Shown here: positions 33,997 through 46,688 of the stretch, piece after piece
How positions within the stretch are numbered: the first letter of the stretch is position 1
How the letters are laid out: every line of letters begins with the position of its first letter
Source of the DNA: Paralvinella palmiformis
Taxonomy: Eukaryota; Annelida; Polychaeta; Terebellida; Alvinellidae
Direction of reading: 5' to 3'
Assembly: GCA_025642065.1 (NCBI GenBank)
Contig: JAODUP010000051.1
Coordinates: forward strand, 775,001-839,000
DNA: 64,000 bases
Notes under the pieces: generated by a model
Seen by the model: the letters and a program-made list of their open reading frames with translations, nothing else
Databases searched by the model: none
Told to the model about the DNA's origin: nothing
Program-made: the position numbers and the translations under genes

Positions 33997-36380
33997 TAAG
34001 CCGAAAGTAACGTTTCCTTAGAACATGAGACTTTAGTACTCTTGTGTATATATGCTGAAATCCTATTTGTCTGAGGGTGAATTGTATTATGTTATTATTA
34101 TTATTATTATAAAGTAACCTAATGTATATTAAAATAATCATTAATAAATTCACGTTGACTAATATACATTAGATATAAATATAGTATTGCCATATCCATT
34201 TCATTTTGCCAAACCACAATAATGCTCACGCAGGTAGACGGGATTTATACTGAATATTTACTATTTATTTGTGTACTATAAAATAACTACCGGGAAACGA
34301 ACTCCTGCTTAAAGATAATAACTTACCACGGGTGGTCTGATGTCTTCTTGCAAACCTCAGAACGATATATCATTATCTCTGAAATGTGTCGTATTTATAG
34401 TGACGTTTTATAGCTTTTGGGAACACGGTTTGCTTCATGTATTCCCTTCAATCGGACCCTCCCCTCTAATTACTCCACCAAGCGACCATTCTCATATCCC
34501 TCTGTTTTTTGTTTTATCTACAAATAAAACTTTTCATCAGAAGGTAAGAATTCAAATTCTTCCTCACAAAATTACTCTACTTCCAATTTTTTCCTCATGA
34601 TTTTGGTTTTTTGGTTGTATCTTCTAGAAATGATAAAGCCCAACTGGGATGAGTACAAAAGTTGCGTCATCTTTCACTCAACCTCATTATCTTAGTGAAT
34701 TGTTCAGTCTATAATGTTGACTGTATGCTCAAATATTAGTTCCCTTATCTTTAGATAATACCAACATGTTATTTATTGCAGTTTGTGGTCTCAATTTAGA
34801 TACATCGTACGTATTTCTGTTTCTTCTGTCCACTCAACTGATGTTATTCCTAAAATGTGTAGCTATTAGGAAGTGCACTAAAATGATCCTCTCGTCCTTG
34901 ACCGACGTGGGGGTAAAATAATCTATTTATTTTGTTTTGTAAGCTTTATTTTCTACACGACTCATTGAACCTTAATACACTTGTTAATAATATAACTTAT
35001 ATTTATTTCACATTTATCTAAAGTGAAGTCCGTAACGATTGAGACATCCAGTTATATTTTATATTAAAATATTCTTGTAGCTTCTAGGTGAAATGAGACC
35101 ATGTGTATAAACCAATTTGGGTGTCTATAAATAGACTAGTGTTTGTTCAATTAATTTCCCGAGAAATCATCCCAACTATGATATAAACCACATCTGGACG
35201 TACGATTTCTGTTCTCATAGGATATATTCAAGAATTCTCATCATTTGTCACAAAAGTGATGCTAATGTAATTAATCGTTATTATTTAAAGATTGGAAATC
35301 CAGGAAGCTTCATAAGTTTATAGCGAAACAATATAATATGATATTATTGAAGAGACTAAATACTACATATATATATATATATATATTGGGAGAATCACGA
35401 TCAAAAGTTTGTATTAGATTCATTTGATCACAGTCGTGATTGTCATAATAATGAACATCTTCATCAGCATCAACAATACTCGAATACTGATGAGTAAGGC
35501 ATACATGATATAATCGAGACATATTTGTTTTGAAACAAATGAAAGAATACGATAATTATGAGTATTGTTGATTATTATGCAACATGACTGTGCTTAAAAC
35601 AATAGTATAGTGCAAACCCTCATCCATTCATATATATGGGCTGGCGCAGTAGTTGCTCACTTAATACGATTTTACAATCGCAGTTTCTTTCGAACGACAA
35701 GATACTAGAAGATCTTTTAACGAATTCCATTAAAGCAAAAGGTTTGAATCATTCTAAGAATAACTTGAAATATAATTACAGCAGATTCTTACGTTATAAT
35801 TTCCTGTGTACTTCTCATTAAGATACTCAAACACAAATCAGTGTTATCTAAGATAAGTTATCTTACAAAAGGAATTTTTGTATTTCTGAAGAATGATGCT
35901 TCTACGTTGAGCTAAAATTAAATTAACGACTTTTAAGGATTATGTGTTTAATCTTGGATGGTGTATTTTAGAAATTATCTCAAATCTAGATTTATTCTCC
36001 TTCTGGATAAATGAGATAAAATTGTAGATTCAATTTTAAAATTTGTCTTTGTTAGCTTTCGTAGGAAAATATTTATTAAACGTTTTAAGTACGATTATCG
36101 AGAGAATCTTTAAGTAAAAGTCGCCACATATTTAAATAAAAACAGGAAATATAATGTTATATTTGGTGAGCAATTCGTAGGATATGCTGGTATAGAGTTT
36201 TATGCCAGTACAATCGTCAATGTACTTTTCACGGGTTCTTTCAAATATTTAAAAATTTATGACGGATGTTCTACTCAAAGTTCTAGATTATTGACTTAGA
36301 CTATTGTTATTTACATAGTTTTGACAAATTCGAAATTATTTTATTCTTTTCAAGATGGTTTATCTAGTATATCATTCGTT

Positions 36381-36387
<7 letters not shown>
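33995..36387. other. No gene recognised
   Basis: A long unremarkable stretch. The open frame at 34340-34600 contains a donor-like 'cagaaggtaagaa' near 34540 but no recognisable protein. A short (AT)n tract lies at 35367-35387. Confidence 0.42.
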
Positions 36388-36467
<80 letters not shown>

Positions 36468-36468
36468 T
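36388..36468. repeat. (AT)n followed by (GA)n
   Basis: AT dinucleotides to about 36440, then GA to about 36468. Confidence 0.97.
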
Positions 36469-37697
36469 ATAAATTTGGGTGTTGATGAGGATCTGGAAGG
36501 ATAAATGGTCTTTGCGTTAATAATATCTATCCAATAGTAGTGAATACCATATTATGATATTGTCCATCCAGCAGGCCAATTCCCAACGAAGATGTGCACA
36601 TTATAGTATGAACAGAATGAATTGTTTATTCACGATATTACTCAAGTATCATATGTTATTCGTAAATTGCTTATATAAGTATTGTTATCAATTTATTTTT
36701 TACATATATTAGATTTAGATGTATTTTATTTATTTGATTGATTAAACAGCGCGCTGTGTTTGCCTATCGAAGGCACAGCAATATTAGACTAGAAAATTAA
36801 GTCAATTTTAAGCATTTCTACATCTATGTGATTTTATTTCGTATATGTTTTTGGTCATTTATATCTCCCTACTTTCAAATGAAAGCTTAGTAACTCACTT
36901 CCTTGAACAACAAGGCAAACATATAATCTACAGAAGTTTGACAACGATGTCGTAAACAGTTGCCGATTGTGGTGAATAATCCGAACATCTGTATACACGA
37001 TTATAAAAGAGGCAAATATTGTGATATCGGTAATGATTAGTAACATAATAACTATTACAAATTAAAAACAAAAACAAAAATAAAACGAAGATAATAAATA
37101 AAATACAATAAAAACAAAACATAGATCCCAATAGCAGCTGGAGTTATTTATATCTATACGTATTGTAATTATTAAGGAACTGCCATTCAAAAGCTTTCAC
37201 GAAATTTCGTTCATAACAATTCGACGACGACATTTTACTTATGAATGTTTATGAAAGAACTGAAAAAAAACCAACATACTACTGAATTGATCTCCTGAAT
37301 TGTGACGAGAATATCACTGATCATTTTGCGAAATAGCCATCCAATTATGCCCAATAATGCAGTCAACACAAAACAACAACCACTTCCGGAGCTTTTTTGA
37401 TGTTTTATCATAAACTCCGTATCCATTATGTTTTGTTGATATCCATGTAACTATGACAACGTTATGGAGAAAATCAGTAATAAGTGTCACGAAAAACAAG
37501 ATAACTAGATTTAATCTACGTAATTAATAACTAATAAGATCCAATTGTATACGTTTGACGTGTTTGGGGATTAATAAATAATGTTTAAACTAATTGATCT
37601 CAACTTTATTAGTCGAAGTTAATCTTTTTTAATGAACGTGAGTTAAACCAGCGAATACATTATTTTACATTTTTAACCTATGTTTCTCAAATCTTGC
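36469..37697. other. No gene recognised
   Basis: AT-rich intergenic. Minus frames at 36855-37131 and 37235-37499 are hydrophobic, low in complexity, and match no family I know. Confidence 0.42.
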
Positions 37698-37885
37698 CGA
37701 GGGTAGCTCTATGGCCTAACTAGTTGCGTGGTTGGCCACAGATCTATAGCATTTGGGTTCAAACCCCAGACGGCCTATATCAGAAGGGTGTTTCATCTTT
37801 TACTTCGCCTCATTATGTTTGAAGGTCGCTCGGCCCATTTAGCCTACTTGTGTACAAAAGTGGCCGTAAAACAGCAACATTCAAG
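37698..37885 (+). repeat. SINE family S, copy 5
   Basis: Family head ('atggcctaactagttgcgtg', 'gggttcaaaccccag') and body with 'cggcccatttagcctac' and 'gtggccgtaaaac'. The tail is short. Confidence 0.88.
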
Positions 37886-37926
37886 TCGAGCTGATAGAAA
37901 ATGACTAATGAATATATTTCCAATTC

Positions 37927-37942
37927 ACACACACACACACAC

Positions 37943-38022
<80 letters not shown>
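37927..38022. repeat. (CA)n microsatellite
   Basis: CA dinucleotides with one AACA interruption. Confidence 0.98.
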
Positions 38023-38026
<4 letters not shown>

Positions 38027-38289
38027 TATAACATTACATGTAATGTAACACAATAATAAAATGCCAAGAGAATGTAAATCGAATGATGATAGACAGTTAT
38101 ATGTCCGTGACAGTCGGAAATTAGCATTATAGTGAGAAAGAATAGATAGTAATGGAGAACAAAATCATAACAAGTTTCTGTTAGAATTCACTCAAAACAA
38201 AACCAGGACATGATACGCCTTTATGATATAATAGAAATAGGAGTCATCATTAATATCAACCGTTTATCTGATCAAACTTTTACTTTATT

Positions 38290-41166
38290 CGAAACCAAGT
38301 GAATATGATAATATATGGTAACAATCTAAGTATCTTACAATGATACATCGGACTCGGCTTTGGTAGTTATTTAAGTATTTGGCTTTAATTTGGTATTTAA
38401 ATTGAGAACGAGATAAATTGTTGACATTCATTCGGGATCTTGGCTGTTTATTCTGGAAGTACATATAGAGGTAGCCTTCTTGTGAATTGCAATGGACGTC
38501 TAGCAATGTGTATCATATCCGCTTGTCTCGTCAAGCGTAAAACAAGATCATCTCGATTGAATTGGAAAGTATTTACAAAAGAAAGGCGAAGTTGATTAGT
38601 TATATAATCAAATAGGAACAACAAGGCTTTATGTTCGTACAAGTCATTCAATTTTGAAATTCGAGAGGCTTTAAAGTGAGGAACCGTGTGTCCATTATAA
38701 TTAGCGTTATTAACGATGCGCAATGCCCGTTTCTGAAGGACGATGGAGCGGTGTAAAGCTATTTTTCTAGCATTTCCCCAACACAAGTTTGCCATGGGTA
38801 TAGTGAGAGTGTGGTAATGCAAAATACAATGTTCGCATACTCTCTCTTGGTAAGAAGTTCTTCACTTGCTTGATAAGAAACAGTGATCTCGCCACGTTTG
38901 TGTTAACATGAGTGATATGGTATTTCCATGTAAGATGTTCGTCAATGTGAATCCCCCAAAATTTTAAACCATTTAAAAAGATTGTTAATCTGCATGTTTG
39001 CATTAGAGAATAATTGATGCACATCGTAGTGTCACCTAAATAGAGTGGTATCATCAGCAAATGATACAATATTTCCATTACATGAATTGTATATCTCATT
39101 TACATAGATCAGGTCATTTACATAGATCAAGTGAAGAATGTACTTTTTTTCTAATTCAATAAATTGAGATCTATCAGACAAGTAATTTTTAAACCATTAA
39201 TTCGCCACCCCACGTACACCTTAAGAATATAATTTGAACAAGAGAATATCATGGTTGATAACACCAAAGACCTTGGATAGGTCACAAAATATGGCTAATG
39301 TAAATTCAGGATTCCCTTGGTTGGTAACTTCTGCACAATGATTAAGCAGGCGTATTATTGGATGTATAGTAGAGTGTTTAGATCGAAATCCATATTGATG
39401 TTAAAATAGAGTATTGTTAGAATTCAGAAATGAGATGAACTTATTAAACATACATTTTTCGATCAATTTACAGAAAGCAGTAAGAAGACTTACTGGTCTA
39501 TAATTTTTCAAGAGACTTGGATATGATGATTTATAAACTGGAATAACATTAACCATTTTCATTTCATTGGGTACTATACCAGTGTCGAAAGATCTGTTTA
39601 TTATATGTGTTACTGGTTGGATAATGTTATCTAGTGTTTGTGTAAGTAATTTAGTAGAAATATCATCGTGTCCATAACTAGATTTGGGTTTTAATTTATT
39701 GGCTATCAAGAGAATATAAAATGCCAGAGCTGGTTCTATAAACATGCTATTTGTTCATGTTCTGGGCATATAGTTACTAAAGTTTTTATTTGATTGTCGG
39801 ACGCTTAGACTATTGTTTTCCAATTTTGGAAACAATAAATATTGAATTTTTCAGCAACTTGAGGTTTATCAGTTACTGGTATGTCATTTACTAATAAAGT
39901 ATGTGGGAGACTCAACTTATTGTTGAGTTTTCCTAAGTTTAAGGTTAGTCCATGTTTTCTTTATATTATACTTATTTTCTTCTAACAAATTTCTAAAATA
40001 TTTAAATTTTAATTGCTCGTTTTATTTTATTAAACTTATTATTGTATTGTTTAAATTCGGTTAAGTAATTTTCTAGACAATAATTTCCTTTTCCTCTGTG
40101 ACGAAATTAGAGACTTTTGGTAAACCAAGAGTCCCTTTTAATAATGATATGATTCTTTCTGAATTCATGAAGAGGAAATGATGACTCAAATGCACGTTTG
40201 TGTAATCGGTAAAATTCATTATATGCTTCATTAGGGCACGTTATTTCCAGGACATGCTGAAAGTCAATTTGATTTAAACTTTCTTTAAATTTCGTGATAT
40301 TGCTTTCGGAGAATAATCTCACTTTATTTATAGAATTTGCTTTATCAGTAATTATAATTCCTGAATTAGCCATTTTTGATAAATTATTGGTATAAATGTA
40401 ACCGATTAACGTTGCCGATGAGGTGGCAATCCTTGTGGGTTTTGTAATTACCGGCAAAAACCCATGGGAAAATATATTATCAAGATATTCAGATTTCTTG
40501 GTGTGAGATCCACATTTTAATATGTTCATTTTGCGCATGATAACACATAATTTGTTTTCAGTATTGATTATATCCATAATGTCAAATAATATTGACGAAA
40601 ATATATCAATATCGGCTCGAGGTTCAGTATTTGGCCTGTAAATCAATCCCATAACTGTATGTTTTCCATTTGGATTAATAATTTCAATAAACATTGATTC
40701 AAAGATATGTGGAGTGAAGACACTACTGTCTTCCCGAATTTTAAAATTAATGCCTTCCCTAATAGAAAGCCCTACACCGCCTCTTGCTTCATCATCGCGG
40801 CACCGCATTATTAATCGGTGATATCCTGGTAAGGATAAACGTGTATCAGCAATGTATTTAAATATTTCACTAATGACTAAAATATCAAAAGCAAATGATT
40901 CACCATGTAAATCGCATATTTAATTTCCCAAAAGAATCCCAGTTTGTAGAGAGTCCACGACAGTTTAGATGGAATTATGAGAACAATCAGTGTAAATCAT
41001 GAGAGTTAGGAACAATTTGTTCAGTTTCATAGTAATCACAAGTCACATTATTATATTTAAATGGAGACTGTCTCGCCCCAGGATCACCATCGATATCTTC
41101 ATACAAAGAAATTAAATCATGACTAGCGCCTGTCCTGATTTGCTCGAATGTAACCCCGTCTGTCAT
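38290..41166 (-). pseudogene. LINE-A ORF2: endonuclease/reverse transcriptase, decayed
   Basis: Starts MTDGVTFEQIRTGASHDL at 41166. The EN domain (about 40960-40107) has a 'LHLNCRGLS'-like start after a frame change, RGGVGLSIREG and GLIYRPN. The catalytic GDFN motif is replaced (VIMRKMNIL), and LIDHIYTN reads LIGYIYTN. RT: NYRPVSLLTAFCKLIEK (about 39515-39465), CDLSKVFGVINHDIL (about 39280), a deletion removing the PQG block near 39125, then FADDTTL at about 39050. The C-terminal part reads through several frames to NNLSRSQFKYQIKAKYLNN (about 38420-38370). In a working element this enzyme nicks target DNA and copies the element RNA into it. Multiple stops and frameshifts show it is inactive. 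Confidence 0.85.
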
Positions 41167-41853
41167 TTAATTACATGCACTTTCCTTGATCCAAGCCCGT
41201 CGTATCACCAGTAACCACCGTCAAGCAAACACATGGAGTTGTTGAATATATGATAATATGAAAAGAAAGTTGCAAAACAGTTCGACATCACGTACAGCAC
41301 CCCCCATCCTATCCACACTAGGATATTATATATCACATCGAGTCAGATTAGATCAGTTATAATTAGGTGCCGTCACACTAATGTGTAAAGTGATAGTATT
41401 ATAATTAACAATCTAACCAAAGATATCGGAACGTCCTGTTCCTAATATGGTACCAAACTCTAGATGAATAACCACCAGATTAGGCATAAATCACTTAGAC
41501 ACACTAATTCGGCTAAATATGCGACATACATTTATGGAAGAGACTATTAGAATATGTCATTTAGACAAAGATATCAAAACATCCTGTTTATAAAATGTCG
41601 CCAAGCTTAAGATGTAACAACAATCAGAATAGGCTTAAACCACTTAGACAAAGATATCGAAACATAATATGGTGCCAAGCTCAAGATTAAATAACCATCA
41701 GATTAAGTAATAACTTGGACAGACTGATTAAGCTACAAATCATCAAGGTCAAATGTTATCTCACAATCCAGGTAAGTAATTTCAATTATAAGAATTTGAC
41801 TATCAGCATGAGTATTCACGTGATTCAGGTTACTCATATTGGTGCCAAGTAGG
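41167..41853 (-). other. LINE-A inter-ORF spacer with degenerate direct repeats
   Basis: Between ORF1 and ORF2. Segments built on 'agacaaagatatcgaaac' recur near 41412, 41566 and 41648, and 'tggtgccaag'-like words recur near 41451, 41592, 41672 and 41840. Spacing is irregular (about 80-155 bases), so these are old, degraded tandem duplications. No coding frame. Confidence 0.55.
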
Positions 41854-43190
41854 TCACGTCAGATTTTCACGTACATTATTCAATATCTGGTTCATTAAGT
41901 TCTCGCCTTTCCGGTGATGCTCGTCGTCAGCGCGGTCGTCCCACATTGACACCGCAACGGCCCACTTAGTATCGTGCTCATTACACTCGGCGAACATCCT
42001 GGAACCGGTTACTCTCATGGCTGTTGCTAATGCCTGATTTTGTGAGAACTTAGCGTTCATCATCTCAGGAGACACCTTATCCCAGTCTGTGTTATTCGTT
42101 TTAGGATTATCTCTCATTCGCTTAATAATAGCCGGATCGTTCTGCAGCATGAGTTCCATTGCAACCGTAGGATTGTACACGTAGATCACTTTAGCGTGCT
42201 GGTAGTACTGCTCGCTGCTTTTACAGGCTATATTATCAAGAGGGAGGTTGTAGCCCATAGTGTAGAAGTTACTATGTGGAAATAACCGCCCCCTGTACAG
42301 AACGTGACTGTCATTTTAACTGAGAGATTAGTTATATCAAAGAGAACACTCCTCAAAGTATCACCAGTGTATGATTTGTCGTTGATGATGAGGTGATCCT
42401 GAATAAGCGATGCTTTCTGCTTTAAAACCTTTGGCTCTCTTCAGTACCGGTCTGAGTAAACGTCTCTGCTGCTCGATCTACCGTGGAACTTGCTCGTTGA
42501 TGTAACATGAACTGTGATCGTCCTTTTACTTTGTATGAGGCCTTTACAATATTCTTCTTATCAGATAAGATGATGATGATGATTGATGTTTTATGGCCAC
42601 AAGGTAGGCTAAATGGGCCGAGCGACTTCCAAAAGTAATGAGACGAAGTGAAAGATGAAACAACCTTCAGATATGCCGACACCGGGATTCGAACACGGGT
42701 GGTAGTGATCTGTGGTCCAGCACACTTATCAGATAAGAGTACAAAACTTGCTAGTATATCTCTAGCCATAGTTCATTTCTTGGTTGTATTAGAATGGATT
42801 CTTTGGCATTTTAGAATATCAATGTGGTGTCCACTTAGGCTCAATCCCGTTTCAAATAAATTTGACAGTTTCATCATCAACTCTTGTAAATATCAAATTA
42901 TTTCTCATGTTGTATGATTCAATTCTAGACAGCCTATCATATGTCCATTTACACTTCGAGGGGTTGATCTGAATCTGTTGTTCACTAAGTTGTTTTGCTA
43001 GTGCCACACCATTTTGTTTGATTTCACTGTACTTAGACATGATATAATCCAGGGATTGTTTCAGCTGAGTTTGCATTTTATGCATAACACGTTCAGTCGA
43101 AGCTTCTACTTCTGATTTAATAATAACAATAATGTCGGCCTTGAATGAGACAATCCAATCTGACATTTCGTCCTGTTTGGGTTTAGCCAT
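41854..43190 (-). pseudogene. LINE-A ORF1: coiled coil + RRM-like + NADAR
   Basis: ATG at 43190 begins MAKPKQDEMSDWIVSFKADI. A helical, probably coiled-coil stretch follows, then RLSRIESYNMRNNLIF (about 42910-42865), the classic entry into an ORF1p RRM. Frameshifts follow, with HHIDILKCQRIH and ARDILASFVLLSDK completing the RRM. A SINE (42567-42736) interrupts here. Next come a linker (ASLIQDHLIINDKSYTGDTL, about 42405) and a frameshift near 42320. The NADAR domain (about 42318-41854) has RGRLFPHSNFY, SSEQYYQHAK, MMNAKFSQNQALA, RVTGSRMFAE and HDTKWAVAV. RRM and coiled coil should bind element RNA and form trimers. The NADAR fold is YbiA-like and predicted to act on NAD/ADP-ribose-type or related N-glycosides. 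Two Gly of the D..WGxG block read Ala here. Broken gene; domain calls are firm, function is inference. Confidence 0.8.
42567..42736 (-). repeat. SINE family S, copy 6 (in LINE-A ORF1)
   Basis: Inserted on the minus strand within LINE-A ORF1, with the ATC-type tail at the left. A clean direct repeat, 'cttatcagataaga', flanks it (about 42554 and 42725), giving a 14-bp target-site duplication. Removing it mentally rejoins the ORF1 reading ...LLSDK / KNIVK... Confidence 0.92.
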
Positions 43191-43215
43191 TATTTGTATT
43201 ATGTTCATCACATTG

Positions 43216-44152
43216 GTCCTGTTTGAGCTGTTTATCCCCTGAACGAGTGCCAGGCATTTTACCTAAGTGTACGAATTTGATTCAAAGCGTGGCAGCGTTA
43301 CGCTCACATGAACATGTTATTGAACGGTGCACCGGTCAGTAATCACTGAAGTGTGACAGTTATGTGTAGCAAAGTGTACGCTATGAGTGAAGCGGCAGTT
43401 TACCCTGAAAATATCGATAATTATCGCATTAATATTCTGTTTAATATCGTGAGATGTATTCCTAACTTTGCACCAGAAGATGAATCATTCTAGAGCGTGA
43501 GATAGGTGGGAATCAGGAGGTCTTACTATCCAACATCGTCTCCTTTAATGCTAGGATGTACTTACTGAATACTGTGAACAACTAGTGAAGAAATCGTTTC
43601 TAATTAACGCCATGTGATCAAATTACAAGTACATTATTACTTAATTAAATCGAGAATTACCTCCTTAAAACTCACAGATATAATCTTTAAACACGACATC
43701 CACCTATCGGATATTACCTACTACATTAACAAACTCTTTACAATACAGATTATATACACCTGTAAACGATAGACCTTCACAGTGAGTCCCAGGGCTAAAT
43801 AAGTTTGTTGAAGTGAATGTTTTTTGAAAAGTGACCGACCTATTTGTGAAACAATATGGTGTAATATGCAATATATTGTTGTACACCTAAAATATCTGTA
43901 TGTTGTACGACTATATTTCACATCTTACTAGAGAGTATTTAGACCACAGTCAGTAGATTTATAGTAAGACTGGATAAATATGACCCAAATAATATGTTAC
44001 TGAGTAATACGTCACGTGACTATCGTTGTTTGGGGGGGGGGGTGCCACACGCTTATAAGAGTAATACATGGCTAGAAAGGCTAATGTTTAACCTCATGAT
44101 ATTATATTTTATATTTCATTGATTATTTAGCAATTTTATTAAAACAATCTTA

Positions 44153-44156
<4 letters not shown>
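43216..44156. other. No gene recognised; possible LINE-A 5' UTR
   Basis: The first few hundred bases may be LINE-A 5' untranslated sequence. A run of 11 G lies near 44031-44042. No gene. Confidence 0.4.
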
Positions 44157-44189
<33 letters not shown>

Positions 44190-44200
44190 TATATATATAC
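44157..44200. repeat. (AT)n microsatellite
   Basis: AT dinucleotides with an AAAT interruption. Confidence 0.96.
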
Positions 44201-44413
44201 ATTAATTAATTTATTTTTGGTCGATTATGTATGCGCATATATGGATCCAACTAAAGAAAATAATGTTATTTGGCAAATACCAAAGTGATGCGATGAAATG
44301 CTGCAAACTGTTTTTAGTTGACACCTCATAATACATTGCAATCATCTGCAGCAAGGAATGAGGGCAAAGGGAAAAGTAAGAGGTTGATATTGTTTGGAAC
44401 ATACAACGACATA

Positions 44414-44597
44414 CGAGGACGTCTAACGGCAGCGTGTTGGACCACAGATCACTAACACCCGTGTTCGAATCTCGGCGTGGCCATATCTGAAAGTTGTTTC
44501 GTCTTTGACTTCGCCTCATTACCTTTGGAGATCACTCGGCCTATTTAGCCTACCTTGTGCACAAAAGTGGCCGTATAACATCAATCATCGTCAGCAT
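44414..44597 (+). repeat. SINE family S, copy 7
   Basis: Well-preserved copy: 'gtgttggaccacagatcact', 'gtgttcgaatctcggcgtgg', body, 'gtggccgtataacatcaatc' and an ATC/GTC tail. Confidence 0.9.
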
Positions 44598-44779
44598 TTT
44601 CTTATATATAACAATTTGCTCAACGTTTTACATACCGTTAATGCTAATGGTCATGATGCGTACAATGTTGATTTCAATAATATAATAAAACGTACGATCC
44701 CTGTTCTGACAGTATATTCTGATACCTGGATATCGTTTCTTATGTCGCTGATCTAACTGTCATTTTGGGCGTATATTGA

Positions 44780-44899
44780 TATGATACCTCAATATGTGCT
44801 TGCGTCCTATTGTTCGCTGATTATAACAGTGAAAACTGAATTATTGATCATTTACTGAAAAGAGCCGGCTGTCTTTTGCTGCACCTTTTGATGCTAAAG

Positions 44900-44946
<47 letters not shown>

Positions 44947-45370
44947 GCGTTTTTGCCATTATAACGGGTACTCTTTAAAAACATTTAAAAATCAAATCAG
45001 AATTTGCCAGTTCGGTCGAATTCAAGGTGTTTTACTGTTAATGAACTAGTTAGGAGATAGCCTTTCTATAGACGTCTGCTATTTGCATTATGGACACTTA
45101 ACGCCAAATCCTTTGCTACCATCCCCGAGTCAACAATGATCTACCTAAAAAGAACCCGATTAGTCTGGCGGTTGAGACCGTCAACAAGTGATTGTTAGTT
45201 GACACAAAGTAGTCGTCTTTGGAGAGATGGAACAAATGAACGCCGAGATGCGAATTGACTCAGATAATATTAGATTTCACCGCCTTCTGTATCCGGTAAT
45301 AAGTTGCATATTCAGAAAACGAGGACATGAATAGTTTCCCAAATCATTGAATGGACAATATTGCCATACA
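44780..45370 (+). repeat. Dispersed repeat family C, copy 2
   Basis: Matches 10640-11235 in 'gcgtcctattgttcgctgat' (about 44804), 'gcgaattgactcag' (about 45250), 'ctgtatccggtaataag' (about 45287) and 'aatggacaatattgcc' (about 45350). It lacks the 49-bp array and instead contains an (AT)n tract (44894-44944). Confidence 0.6.
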
Positions 45371-45779
45371 CTTTCTAAACATTATAGTAAATAGACTATA
45401 AGAACAAGACGAAATTGGTAATAATAAATTAAAAATATACCCAGTAGTTGTTTAGTCGGGTTAATACAAGGAACAACTAAATACCGACATGTAAATGAGG
45501 TATTTTGTCCCAAACACGAAGCCAGTGAAGATCTAGGTACGAATAAACAATTGCTCACAATACAAAGTATACTATAATCCATTTTAAGATATTCGATCCG
45601 ATCTCGTCATCTACCTGTGGGTCAATTGTGTTTTGTCTGGTGGCTAGCCGTGGTTCCACGTGGGGGGGGGGACCATCGACCCGTGTGCACCTTGACGAAA
45701 GTGATACGATAACCTTCCTCTACCAGCAGATGTTTGCCACGTATCACATGTATGTTGTGGAATGGTCAGTATTAACAGA
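45371..45779. other. No gene recognised
   Basis: Intergenic. A run of 10 G lies at about 45662-45671. Confidence 0.45.
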
Positions 45780-45872
45780 CACACACGCGCGCACACGCAC
45801 CAAGGCACGCATACACACACACACACACACATACACACAAACACACACAAATACACACACACTCTCTCCTAA
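45780..45872. repeat. (CA)n microsatellite, interrupted
   Basis: CA dinucleotides with G, A and T interruptions, directly left of family A copy 3. Confidence 0.95.
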
Positions 45873-45879
45873 AGGCCTA

Positions 45880-46490
45880 ACCTTTCACTTAGTTTAGAGA
45901 AGAACTTCGACGCCAGACTAATCTAACGTGTACCGATATATATGGTTCATTTAGGTAGTATTTATTTACTTATTCGAACCCAGAATAAAGCTGAGGTCAG
46001 CATCTGAGGTGTCGAAATGCTTTATATACAGGTTTCTTTTGGACCACAGAAAATTACTGTTGAATGTAAACTGTGGTGTCAAAATAGTTTATGATATGTA
46101 TGTAGCAAGTCACCATTGAACCACACGCATGCGTTGTTTGCTGCGAGCTGTGGTATCAAATGGTATGTTTTACGTGCTTCCGGGAACATTTTATTTTTAG
46201 ATTAATGTATGTATAGTTGTATTTGTATTTAGATTAATGGAGGTAGGTCTCGAAGGATGTTTAGATATGTTGATGCTCTGTGCCTGTTGTCTCTTTATAT
46301 GTACACTACAACGCACATTGCCCGTGCCAGACATCTTATCTATTTCCACCCAGATTCGTTAGTACACCAATGTAAGTAAGTTATGTCGTTATTACAGCAT
46401 GTTTGAATCTATTAGTTTTGTTATGTATAATGTAGAATCTATATTGTTGTCCTCTTATGTGGTCTGGCGAAACGACCTATTAATTCATAC
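45880..46490 (+). repeat. Repeat family A, copy 3 (partial, internally deleted)
   Basis: It follows copy 1 from 'cacttagtttagagaagaac' onwards. About 150 bases are missing after 'cgtgcttccg', where it joins directly to 'ggaacattttatttttag'. It then continues into the 'gacatcttatctatttcc' segment shared with copy 2 but not copy 1. Confidence 0.82.
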
Positions 46491-46688
46491 AATGCTGCTT
46501 GATGGATTTATACTCCTGGAGTCGTTTGTTACTCCGGTAGGCATCTCCATGGGTATTAAGCTGCAGACACGATTTTTTCCCATATTATGAGTAATTAGGT
46601 TACACTGATATAGGAAAATTGTTGAATGTATAGCTATTATAATCCCGACGTGAAATCCGCTATTCTCGACCATGGGTCAAATAGATCA

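Larger units (their letters stand above)
38290..43215 (-). mobile_element. Nearly full-length decayed LINE with NADAR-bearing ORF1 (LINE-A)
   Basis: Order on the minus strand: ORF1 start (about 43190), coiled coil, RRM-like segment, SINE insertion, NADAR domain (ending 41854), spacer, ORF2 start (41166), endonuclease, reverse transcriptase and C-terminal region (to about 38290). The order ORF1 then EN-RT, one strand and consistent decay throughout indicate one element of about 4.9 kb rather than chance neighbours. The RT wording (NYRPVSLL, FADDTTL) points to the CR1/Jockey side of LINEs. The exact 3' end was not identified. Confidence 0.8.

Noticed and set aside
34340..34600. Possible exon with a donor-like site near 34540
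   Set aside because: No recognisable protein, no acceptor, and ordinary composition; 86 codons is within chance expectation here.
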